Positions 1 to 9,000 of a stretch of 64,000 nt of DNA are shown here, in pieces. The notes beneath the pieces were generated by a model. The model searched no databases. It was given only the letters and a program-made list of their open reading frames with translations, and had not been told where the DNA came from. Positions within the stretch are counted from its first letter, which is position 1, and every line of letters starts with the position of its first letter. Made by a program: the position numbers and the translations under genes. The stretch is from Triops longicaudatus. Lineage: Eukaryota; Arthropoda; Branchiopoda; Notostraca; Triopsidae. The stretch spans positions 62,001 through 126,000 of the forward strand of contig JAGQDJ010000361.1 of the NCBI GenBank assembly GCA_022885665.1, given 5' to 3'.

Positions 1-910
1 GAAGTCAAAAGATGAAGTCAAAACAGTTTTTTACTTAATACCGGACATAAATATTTATTTGCCTTACAAACGTCCGAATTCATGTATCATACACGTAACA
101 AACTGTAAAGTTAGCGTAGAAACGTTTTGAAAAATATCTTGCAACGAGGAATCGTCATAAAATCCTGGATATGGCCCTTTGAGCAACGCATCTGACTCTT
201 AAGCTTCTTGGACTAAATGTCTGTTTCTTTCTTGATTCGTACTATTAAATCGCGCTTCAAGTTTCGAAGTCAGAGTTCGATTTTGCCGTAAATAAGAAAA
301 TTGCAATATTCACTTGTAAAGAAAAAAATAAAACGATACCTTTGGGTAAAACTGTACCTCACGTCTAAACTAATTCGATTACAGTTATATTACTGTCAGC
401 AATTTTTGTGAAACAAATAGTATTTAGTGTGCAATTACCTAAAAATCGCGCCTTCCGAGTTGCACAATTACGGGTTAATCTTTGTCCCGACCGGGCGCGG
501 AAGGCAGGCACAATTGTCCCGCTATCGTAACGAAGGTTTTCCGTGCTTAGCCCCGTGTTGCACGCATCGAATGCAAGAATCCCGCCTCCTGAGCGGCCGT
601 CGCCCCCAGTAGGTTGGGCACATGGAGTTGGGTCTGTGCTGTGCGTGTTATGTTTTGACTGTCGTGTTTACAACTCCTCACATCAAGGCGAGGTTTGGGC
701 GAACACTGAAAAGGTAATAAATGCAAAAAATTCTATTTGAAACTAACTTTTACTCTTACTTTAACTAGGGTATGTATCCTTTCTCCGATCTTTGTCTTTG
801 TTTACAACGCAAATAGAAAGTAAGAGTAAGAGAGTACGTATTTTAGCTACTAGAATAACTTAACACAAAAAAGTTTGCTCATCTAATTGTCTCTATTTTC
901 ATCTTCACAG
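1..910. other. Left edge: upstream or intronic sequence of the PH-domain gene
   Basis: A+T-rich non-coding sequence surrounds a G+C-richer island at about 480-710. The island ends in a possible splice donor (AAG|GTAATA, junction near 714/715). A reading frame through 543-714 ends in the same phase as the acceptor at 910 and could be a short upstream exon, but its predicted residues match no family I know. It could equally be a 5' untranslated exon or promoter. The true upstream exons of the PH-domain gene may lie left of the window. Confidence 0.35.
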
Positions 911-3723
911 GCTGCTGCTTCTCAGCTAGAGAAGCGCAGCAATATGCAAGCAGAGGTAGAATGGCAAAAAGAGGTCGAGCCCGTGCCAAACCAAGCAACG
1001 CTAGCTCCCTTAAAACTCTGCGACAATGTCCTGTTGGTCGATGACAATGTGATGACAGCGAGCGACATTGCTAACAGCAACGTAGACTCTAACATGACTG
1101 TGCTGCTAAGTGAACGAAGTATTTCCTTATTTGAAAACCAACCTACCCCTGAACGCGAGCCGTACAAGAGCGATAACGAAACCAAAGACCTTACATCAGG
1201 TATTTTATCCTTCGTCAAGCGCCGTGGCAATCATAGTCAGCGCAGTGATCAACCTGCTAAGCGGGTTTCGTTCCAAGAAGGGCAATCTTCACTCCGCAAA
1301 GTCCACTCTGCTCACGAAAGGTACTCTTGGTGCGGTACCCAAATGTCCGACTACACACAGCTACACCAAAGTTACTCATTAGGGGTGTTAGAAGAGCCCC
1401 AGTCAGAAATTTGGATCGCGCAAGCATTAATTGACAAAGGACTATGCAAATCTGACGTAGAAACTTCCCGTCAGCGGCAGCTTCTAACAACACCAATACC
1501 AAACCGAGCATCGGACGTGTCCCTGGTCACCTCCACGAGCCCAGCGTCCGTGGCTGAGCGAGGTGTTCCTGAAGGCCAAGAAGATCCTTTACACGCGTCG
1601 ACTTCCGAACTCTCCATGTCCGCCTCCCAGTGCATGGGATGCTGTTGTGAAAAGATGGGGAAGTTGTACCGCCTCCAGCGCTCGGTGGAAGCAAACATAG
1701 CCAAAAACCAACAACTTGAAAACGCCAAAAAGTTTGCACAAGACAAGCTCAAAAGGACCTTGTCACATTTTGATTTACCGAACCCTTCAACCACGTCCGT
1801 TCCATCGCTGGAATCCACGTCCACTGACTTGTCCGAAGTGGATTGGCCTTCTCCAGGATTTGTAGAAGATGACCACCTGTCACCTGAAGAAAAAGCACAC
1901 GGAGTACTGCTCACAATCTCGCGTATTTTAGTTCCTTTTTTAATATGATTATTTGTGCATTTCAGGTCTTTAAGTGCTATGTCAATTACCTTACGGGTGA
2001 AACTAGTCTGCGTTATTTAGCTATAATCGAACACCACGTGCTAGTATTAGAGAAGCAAGTACCTTTGCTGTCCAAACGGGTAGAAGATTATGTTGCATTG
2101 TGGCAATGCAGTTTTGCATTGTTGAGTGTCGTTAAAGTAAGTGAAAAAAAAACTCCTTTAAAAAATCACTATTTTTTGTATTATTTTTAATTAATGTGAC
2201 TCGGTTTTGTATTCGTTATTTTTTTAATTTTTTTTATTATTTTCGAATTTTGTTTTTAGGTTCGCTACCAGTACCACCAGGTACATTTGATCAAGAAATT
2301 TCCTGATCGCGACAGCGGTGAATGCATACTCAATTTTTTTGACAAATCCGTGGCGCAAGCTGCGCTGAGCAAAATCGCTGTAAACTGGAACCGATCAGTT
2401 TTCAAAGCTTCCATTGAAAGAGTCCCTATTCTGGTTGAGCTGAATTCCGAACTAAACTCACGACTTTCACCTTGGCTGAAGGAAACCACTTGTGAGAAGG
2501 TAAAATCACGCGTATTGTGAGAAAGTGTTTGCCATGGTTAGTAACGGCTAGTATTTCCCTTTTCTAGCAACCGGACGTTTTGTTGGTTTCCTTAATTAAG
2601 TGGCAGGAACATCAGGGCCATGAAACGCCGTGGGGTCCTATTCAGGAAGGCTACTTTTTGTACCATTGGACATGGGAAGACAAGGCGAAACTCAAAGTAT
2701 CCCAAAAATGGCACTGGGATGCTGGATATTTCATGATCAAGTAGGTTTCCGCCGTTTTTTATGCGATAAATTCGTAATGTAAAAAATGATAAATAAATAA
2801 TAATAATAAAATAAATTCATGATATAAAATAATAATAGTAATAATAATAAAATCGTAATGTATTTCAATTATAAATTAAATTGCCAAAAATGTTGTTTTT
2901 CTACGTAGAGCGGGAGTTTTGTATCAATTCAGCTGTCCGAACGAGAGATTACCCTTACTGGTACTTCCTTTGTATGGGAATGGTATCTCTGTGGGGTTTG
3001 GAGTGAATGTACCGCGGCCGAATTGCTTTGCCATTAGAATCGGTGGAGGCAGGTTATTGTTGGCTGCTTCTTCTCGAGAGGAATTTCGTCAATGGGAAGA
3101 GGCTTTCAGACTCGGAATTACGTTTGATCCTGTAAGAGATCTTTTTCTTTTGTTTTTTGCAGTTTTGTTGTATTAATGGTTGTTTTGTTAGCAAAAAGCC
3201 GTTGTTCAAGAGAAAATCCCTATACCGTGTGGCTTAATATTAACACCTTGCAATCTCGTTTTGTTCCAAGAATCTGCAAATTTTACGCAGCTAGCAGGAG
3301 CGCTGATGGATTCTATACATAGTGTCGGAGTGGGTGACGATGATATGGACAATTTTTGTGTGATTGTAAGTTAATTTTTTTCTATATTTTTTCTATTCAA
3401 GGACTGCAGTGATTGCAGTCATTTACGAGTTTTAGTTTTCTAATACTTGGTGTGTATTGTCATTTGATTCAGGAATTTGACTGCCAAGAAGCAAATGAAG
3501 GAAGTGGAGACTGGATTCTCTACTTTGCGTCCACGTACGACCTGAACGTTTTTCTTAATACAATCAAGCAAATGGACGTGGACCAAATGACGGTATTATT
3601 TCATTTCTTTTGATTTACTGAAACGGATTGGTAATGTTTTCTTAGGTTCCAAAAATACTATCATTGTCGGACGAAACGATGCTTAACGAGTGCAGGCAAC
3701 TATCTCAGCATTTTTTACATTAA
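911..3723 (+). CDS. PH-domain protein, PLEKHM2/SKIP-like, 5' end unresolved
   Basis: Eight exons join in frame: 911-1903, 1966-2136, 2260-2499, 2568-2740, 2909-3131, 3192-3365, 3473-3592 and 3646-3723, each with GT-AG introns of 53-168 nt. From the first internal Met (944) they encode 712 residues. Residues 1-320 are low-complexity and Ser-rich, as expected of a disordered linker, and contain two acidic-tryptophan motifs (EVEWQKE and SEVDWPSP). Residues about 485-590 form a pleckstrin homology fold: EGYFLYH opens it, DAGYFMIKAGVLYQF forms the core strands and EEFRQWEEAF supplies the C-terminal helix with its conserved Trp. A second PH-like or similar beta-rich module may cover residues 321-450. 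In PLEKHM2/SKIP, acidic-Trp motifs bind kinesin light chain and a C-terminal PH domain follows, so an Arl8/kinesin-1 lysosome adaptor is my best guess. No RUN domain is visible, so the N-terminus probably lies upstream. Other PH-domain adaptors are possible. Confidence 0.6.
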
Positions 3724-4446
3724 ATTCCCAACTTTTTTCAGACTTTAAACCGTTTTCCATATTTTTTAAGTTGAACTTTATACAATGGCTGCTGAGCCTT
3801 TTTTAGTTATCACATGTTTTCATGTGCATAAGCTGTATAACTTTATATGGGCTTGGTATATAGCAGTGTAACTAGGGACAATTCTACTTTGCTTTGCTGT
3901 GATATGTATACACTTTGATAATAACGTACGCTCAGAATTTTCAAACAAGTTGTTTATTATTTCGGTTCCATAACACGTCTTCATTCCAACATTCTTCTGT
4001 GATTCGGTTCGTCCGAGAAAAGTCTACAGTCAAACAGTGAAGAAAAGTGCATTACCGTACAATAAAATCAGATCGATCATTTGTACAGTACCGGAAGTTT
4101 CAGGTAAGAAGAAAAAAAAACATACATTTGCTAATTTTGTGCCAAGTATAGCTAAACTGTTGGAAAGTCGATCTCTCGAAATGAATTTCGACTGGTGTAA
4201 CCATGTAGTTTCAGTTTGCCAAATGCTGTGTACGAACATAGTCTTATCCATAGGGACGTAGCGAGATATACATAGTTATACTTATCGAGTCGAAATCATC
4301 TTAATAAGAAACCATAACAGAATGTATCCAGCACTTAAGGACTTCTTGGTTTCCTTGTATTTTTCCAAACAAGATACACGTATAATAACGTAGTCAAATT
4401 CAATAAACAAAAAACTGCTGTTTTCAATGAATCTTCGACAATGGTT
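3724..4446. other. Convergent intergenic region
   Basis: This is non-coding sequence between the stop of the PH-domain gene on + and the stop of RNase H1 on -. It should hold both 3' untranslated regions; an AATAAA lies near 4061 on +. The two small opposite reading frames at 4030-4261 overlap each other and have no recognisable product. Confidence 0.6.
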
Positions 4447-5590
4447 TCACTTGCTTCGAATGGAAGAAGCAGCGCCTTGACGAGCCAACGCATCCGCAGC
4501 TTCGTTACCATAATCTCCATTGTGTCCACGAACATGTCTCTGCCACACAATATTATTATTACTTCATACGGACAAATTAGGAAAATTAAAACTTACAAAC
4601 TGTACATCCACATCGGACATCTCTTTAGCCAAAGCTTGAAACTCCGTGCGATTCTTTACTTCACCACCCGCCGCTGTCTGCCATCCGTTTTGCTGCCAGC
4701 GCGGCATCCACTGATTCACAGCTTTGATCATAAACTCGCTATCGGTGTTGATCACGACTTTTTTGTGGCCCATGTTACGAGCTTGGGATATAGCAGCTAT
4801 GGCAGCCTCAATCTCCGCAACATTGTTGGTAGGACGGCCTTCCACTGGGCGACTCACATTCCTAAGAACGAATCGTTAAATTATCAAATTCACTTGTACA
4901 CTAAATAAATACAATTTTCTACTCACATAGGGTGATTCGGTCCAAAGAATACGCCGATACCAGCTCGGGCTCCCATGCGCCCATTTGAACTACACGCTCC
5001 ATCAGTGTACACATGAACATAACCATTCTCGTCAACGTGAGTTTCTGACACAGAACAGCTCGCTATGAAGCCTGTTGGAGAATACGGTAAAGTTCCTGAG
5101 CTGCTCGCTGATTTCGAGCTGGTGGAAGAATGACAAGAGGTTGGGGTAGGTCTAGCGTATGGATTGAAACGTTTGGTCTTGCTTTCCGAACGTAAGCTGG
5201 ATGATACCGGCATAGCTTTCCGTGGGCCGTTGCTGGCTATAAACTCACTCGCTTCTCCCTCGGTGGAAAACTTCTTGTACCGCGCTTTCGCAAAACCCTT
5301 TGTCTGTGCTTCACACTCTGCCCTAGAAAAAATGTACATAAAATAATATAACTCCAGGTAACACGAGTAATAAGCACAGCTTAAGCTGACTAAACTGCAA
5401 ATGAACGCAAAAGTAAAACAATTTGAAATAATAATTTGTTTAAAAATAATAATTACCATGTGTTGTAGATTCCGGGTTTCCGTCCATTGGCCACGGCATA
5501 GTAAGGCATATCCGTCTTGATTTTTCGAACTAAGCTACAAAGCTCTAAGATTTCACTGTAAAACTGTCTCCATGAACTGAATTTATACAT
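4447..5590 (-). CDS. RNASEH1: Ribonuclease H1 with hybrid-binding domain
   Basis: RNase H1 cuts the RNA strand of RNA/DNA hybrids in nucleus and mitochondria. Exons on - are 5590-5457, 5322-4927, 4861-4597 and 4539-4447, joined in frame across introns of 134, 65 and 57 nt. The short form starts at the Met at 5509-5507 and has 268 residues. Its N-terminus (YYAVANGRKPGIYNTW, then FAKARYKKF) is the hybrid-binding domain. In the RNase H domain D125 (YTDGACSSNG), E166 (NNVAE), D190 (INTDS) and D254 (NEAAD) are the catalytic set and H244 (RGHNGD) the mobile-loop histidine. Their spacing (41, 24 and 64 residues between the acidic ones) equals that of human RNASEH1. A Ser-rich linker separates the domains. 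An in-frame Met 27 codons upstream (5590-5588), preceded by an in-frame stop, gives a 295-residue form. Identity is secure; use of the upstream start is inferred. Confidence 0.95.
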
Positions 5591-5884
5591 ATATAAGTGA
5601 CAAAGGAACTGCAAACCCTCGGGGAAGAAACAAAGAGGAAAGCAACGTTAACTCCATGCCACAGTTGTTTGTTTTGAATTGGCAGGCACATTGTGCGACA
5701 ACGCCAAGTAAGATGTTCAGAAATAGAAATAAATTTATAATTAGAATCTATATATTAATATATTTAATAAGCATTTATTTAGTCATATTTTATTTTGAAA
5801 CTTAATTGTTTATTGAGAGCAAGTTTAGCTCACGTATTTTGAACATATCTGACACCTCTGTTTCATGGTGGTTTAGGCTGCTAG
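5591..5884. promoter_or_regulatory. Shared promoter region of RNase H1 (-) and RpS7 (+)
   Basis: The first RNase H1 start codon and the presumed RpS7 first exon are head to head, under 300 nt apart, with an A+T-rich centre (about 5720-5790). The segment just before the donor CTAG|GTAAGT at 5884/5885 contains a pyrimidine-rich stretch (CCTCTGTTTC, about 5855-5864) like the terminal oligopyrimidine start of ribosomal protein mRNAs. The exact start sites are inferred. Confidence 0.45.
5855..5884 (+). other. RpS7: Probable non-coding first exon of RpS7
   Basis: A short pyrimidine-rich sequence ends at a strong donor (GTAAGT at 5885-5890). The matching acceptor (TTTTAG, ending at 6153) lies five bases before the RpS7 ATG. 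Ribosomal protein genes often have such a short untranslated first exon. The 5' end of this exon is a guess; the donor/acceptor pair is visible. Confidence 0.45.
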
Positions 5885-6158
5885 GTAAGTTTTCATGCCC
5901 GAATTTCTTGAAATTGTGAAAATTTAGCGGATAGGACAAGTGCCGGTGAATTTACTAGTTATTTTGCTCGAACTCTAGCATCCTGTAATCGTTTTGACCT
6001 GAATTTATTGTGCGATGGTCCAAGATTAAGCAGATATTCGCGGATAAACAGTGCTTTTACAATCCCCCGGCTCGTGTCCTGTGTTGTGCTAGCACATTTC
6101 GCTAATGCTACCTGTTTTTACGGTTAAAGTGAAATAATTCTCTCTTGTTTTAGCAACC

Positions 6159-6853
6159 ATGTTGTCTGCGTCGAAGATTATTAAGCCTGCTGGCGAAAAG
6201 CCAGACGAATTCGAGAGCTCCATTGCTCATGCCTTGTTGGATTTGGAAATGAACTCCGACTTAAAGGCGCAGTTGAGGGAGTTGCATATCACAGCAGCCA
6301 AAGAAGTCGACGTTGGAAATAAGAAGGTACTAACTACTCTAAAACACATGTTTATAAATTTAGTTGACCGATATCTTTGCTTTTACAGTCCGTCATCATT
6401 TTCGTGCCCGTTCCTCAACTGAAGGCTTTCCAGAAGGTCCAGGCCCGTTTGGTTCGTGAATTGGAAAAGAAATTCAGCGGTAAACACGTGGTCTTCATTG
6501 CCCAGCGTCGTATCCTGCCTAAAGCCACGAGGAAGACCAAGCTCCGCAACAAGCAAAAGAGGCCCCGTAGCCGTACCTTGACCGCTGTTCACGATGCCAT
6601 CTTGGAAGATTTGGTATTCCCCGCCGAAATCGTTGGCAAGCGTATCCGCGTCAAGTTGGACGGCTCTAGGCTTATTAAAGTTCACTTAGACAAGAACCAA
6701 CAAACCAACATCGAGCACAAGGTGAGTTATACCCTTTCTTCCGAAAATTCCGCATTATAATCTGTTGTCTTACAGGTCGACACCTTCAGTGCGATTTACA
6801 AACGATTGACGGGTAAGGAAGTCACCTTCGAATTTCCTGAAGCGTACTTGTAA
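6159..6853 (+). CDS. RpS7: Ribosomal protein S7 (eS7), 40S subunit
   Basis: Three coding exons (6159-6326, 6389-6721, 6776-6853) with two short GT-AG introns encode 192 residues, close to the usual length of about 194. The protein is a structural part of the small cytoplasmic ribosomal subunit. Recognisable segments are the acidic N-terminal helix (EFESSIAHALLDLEMNSDLK), the strand VIIFVPVPQLKAFQKVQ, the basic loop RRILPKATRKTKLRNKQKRP, the helix RTLTAVHDAILEDLVFPAEI and the C-terminus TGKEVTFEFPEAYL. The start is the only Met before the conserved N-terminus and has a good context (CAACCATG). It diverges from RNase H1 and converges on PRRC1. A long opposite-strand frame inside exon 2 is a shadow of its G+C-rich coding bias. 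Confidence 0.97.
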
Positions 6854-7098
6854 ATGGACCAGTTGTTACTCTGATCAGCCATCAATACAGACACCTGCCT
6901 GGTCAAACGCATTTCGTATTTCAAGTTCGTCTAATCCGAAAAATCTTACACAGTGAGATACGGAAGCCATAACTTGTATTTATGCCAACAATTTCCAGAG
7001 AATAGTTTGTTCATCACGATATCGAAGCAACCAAAAAAGGGATTAAAAGCTCCCTATGATAATGCAAGCAACTTTTAAAGCATATATGCGTGTCGTAT
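6854..7098. other. RpS7/PRRC1 convergent 3' region
   Basis: Only 245 nt separate the RpS7 stop from the PRRC1 stop, so the two 3' untranslated regions are short or overlap. An ATTAAA at about 7042 on + is a possible RpS7 polyadenylation signal. Confidence 0.5.
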
Positions 7099-8810
7099 TC
7101 AGCGTCCCCCAAGCGTAGTTTTGTACCCGTATGCCAGCGACTTAGCTGCCAAGAACATCATTTCTTTGCGAGACACGCCAGAAAGTTGGCTGTGCCATTC
7201 GATCGGTGAGATCTAGTTACAAAGAACAAGAACACCGCATTAACTTAAAATTTCTGTCGTGCTTAAAATGTAAGCAACGTACGTGAAATTGCTCCGAGAT
7301 AGCCTGGCCAGTCGTCATTGCGAAGCCCGTACTAGTCAGCGGGTAATTTGCAGGCGAAGCAGCTTTCATGGCCATTACAGCGTTCACTGGTACTAAAGTC
7401 GGTTGCGTGTAAGTTTGCAGCGTAATATTACGACCCGCGTCGTTTAGAAGGACCAGAGCCATGTCGTACCACCTAGACATAGTTCCATTTCAGCCAGGAG
7501 TTTTTCACCAAATTTGAAAAGTTTTAATTAGCACTTGTCCGCTTCAAATTCCACCAGGAATCCCTCGACGGCGATAAGAGGCTGTTCGGGATGAACAAAC
7601 CCATTGTTTCGCAAGTACGCCATTCTGTCCATGGCACTTTGCAACGCAGCAGCAAAACCCACTGGCTGAGCAGCAACATTCACTGACTGCGCGTCCAAGC
7701 CCCTACACAATTTCCTATGTTCTTTGCGCTCTTGGTATTCAATTTTCTGCCTGTGTTACCTCACAGTCGCTTTCCCGAATACGGCCACTAAAGCGTCGCG
7801 TACGGGTTCAACTTTATTAGCGGCACTCGACGCTACAACGACGTCGATGTCTCCCCCAGAATCTGTGGAGCGAAACCAATTGAAAACCAGGTTGATTTTT
7901 TAAATGTAGTTACATATAAACTCCCGCATTTGTGGATCAAGTGTAGTGATCATTGTATCAACCGAACTGCGAGCTTTCTCAGCCATTTTAGTCAAAAGCT
8001 GCTTCCCAGGCATGGATTCCTTCACCCATCCGAAAAGTCCTCCTACGGAGCGAATTCCTCCAGCAGCACTGCCAGTAGATTGTTGAGATTCAGACGGGCT
8101 CGGTGGGCTTACGAATGAAGGTTCGGAATAGCCAACTGTATACGGTAAGGAAACGGAAGTAGGTTCAGGTGGAAGCTGAGGTCCGGGACTGGTCAATGCA
8201 ACCTGCGGAAGAAAAGTTAATAGCGACGGTTCTCAGACAGATACAAAGCCGGAGGAACGCTAGCAAGTCCGGGACAGCCGCGTCAAGCTTGCCGGAACCC
8301 GTTGACCACTAGACGCTCGTCTACGTTGTTGGCTGCCCGGGTCCGAGTTAGTCGGACCGGCCAAGACGTAGGCAACTCCGCCCGCTAGTCGTCGATTTTC
8401 TTCTTTTTTTCCGTCAGTACCTGTGGCATGAAGATTTGAGGCGCCGGGGAAGAACTACTTTGGAAAGGGGCTTGATTCGGAACTGATGGTGCGGCAATAG
8501 CGCTCAAATTCGGAACAACGACGGGGTTAAAATTGGGGTTGCTTAATAAGGGTTGATTCATTGTCAAAGCTGTAGGATTGGAGACAAAACTGGGTAGCGT
8601 GGATGGAGGAGCCAGTATGGGATTTACAGTCTTCGGAGGACCTGGTCCTATATGTGAAACACACAAGGCTTATTTTGGTTCGTGCGTAATCATTATAGTT
8701 ATAACGAGGTTGGTGTACTTACGAGTACCAGAGAGATCGCTGTTTGCGGTTGCTGAGTTGGGTTTGTCGATCATTTCGAATCCGTTATCCAATACTTCTT
8801 CACTGAGCAT
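7099..8810 (-). CDS. PRRC1: PRRC1 (proline-rich coiled-coil 1) homologue
   Basis: Seven exons on - (8810-8723, 8647-8421, 8202-7914, 7862-7760, 7702-7535, 7472-7283, 7212-7099) join in frame to give 392 residues; human PRRC1 has about 445. The N-terminal half is rich in Pro, Ser and Asn. The conserved part starts with GIRSVGGLFGWVKES and AEKARSSVDTMITTLDPQM, then SGGDIDVVVAS, AAQPVGFAAAL, EGFLVEFEADKWYDMAL and finally EWHSQLSGVSRKEMM; this matches the family order throughout. The C-terminal region has the inosine/xanthosine-pyrophosphatase-like fold. PRRC1 is a cytoplasmic protein linked to the Golgi/ER exit sites and protein kinase A regulation; its exact role is inferred from other animals. 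The exon 5 donor (GACAA|GTGCTA) is weak but is the only one that restores the conserved DKWYD. Intron 2 is unusually G+C-rich. Confidence 0.93.
8203..8420 (-). other. G+C-rich, foldback-forming intron 2 of PRRC1
   Basis: Unlike the other PRRC1 introns (51-75 nt, A+T-rich), this intron is 218 nt and its centre (about 8225-8395) is clearly G+C-rich. Two arms at about 8248-8279 and 8331-8362 are imperfect inverted copies (CCGGGACAGCC against GGCTGCCCGGG). This may be an inserted short foldback element or a conserved structured intron. Confidence 0.45.
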
Positions 8811-8879
8811 AATGTTATACGCACTTATGAGTGCACTTTATTAGTTCATTTGTGCCACATAGGCCCAAATAAACAAAGT

Positions 8880-9000
8880 GATTGAAGCGTCATCTGATGG
8901 ATAATATGAGTCCAATCGATCGGTTACTGATTGCCGAAACTTTGATCGATAGTTATTGTAATCGATGCGGACTGCTTGCGCGCCAAAATGGTTTGATTTA
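8880..9000 (-). promoter_or_regulatory. Probable PRRC1 promoter with DRE-like and E2F-like sites
   Basis: Just upstream of the PRRC1 start there are three ATCGAT cores (8915-8922, 8944-8951, 8960-8966), the middle one extended to ATCGATAG, close to the DREF element TATCGATA. A GCGCGCCAAAATGG sequence follows at about 8978-8991, containing an E2F-type TTTGGCGCGC on the reverse strand. Such clusters mark housekeeping promoters in arthropods. The function is inferred from motifs only. Confidence 0.4.

Noticed and set aside
922..1914. Several open frames on - across the long Ser-rich exon
   Set aside because: Antisense shadows of the + exon, which is supported by splice sites and downstream PH exons.
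6383..6685. 100-codon frame on - inside RpS7 exon 2
   Set aside because: Shadow of the RpS7 coding sequence on the opposite strand; no family match.
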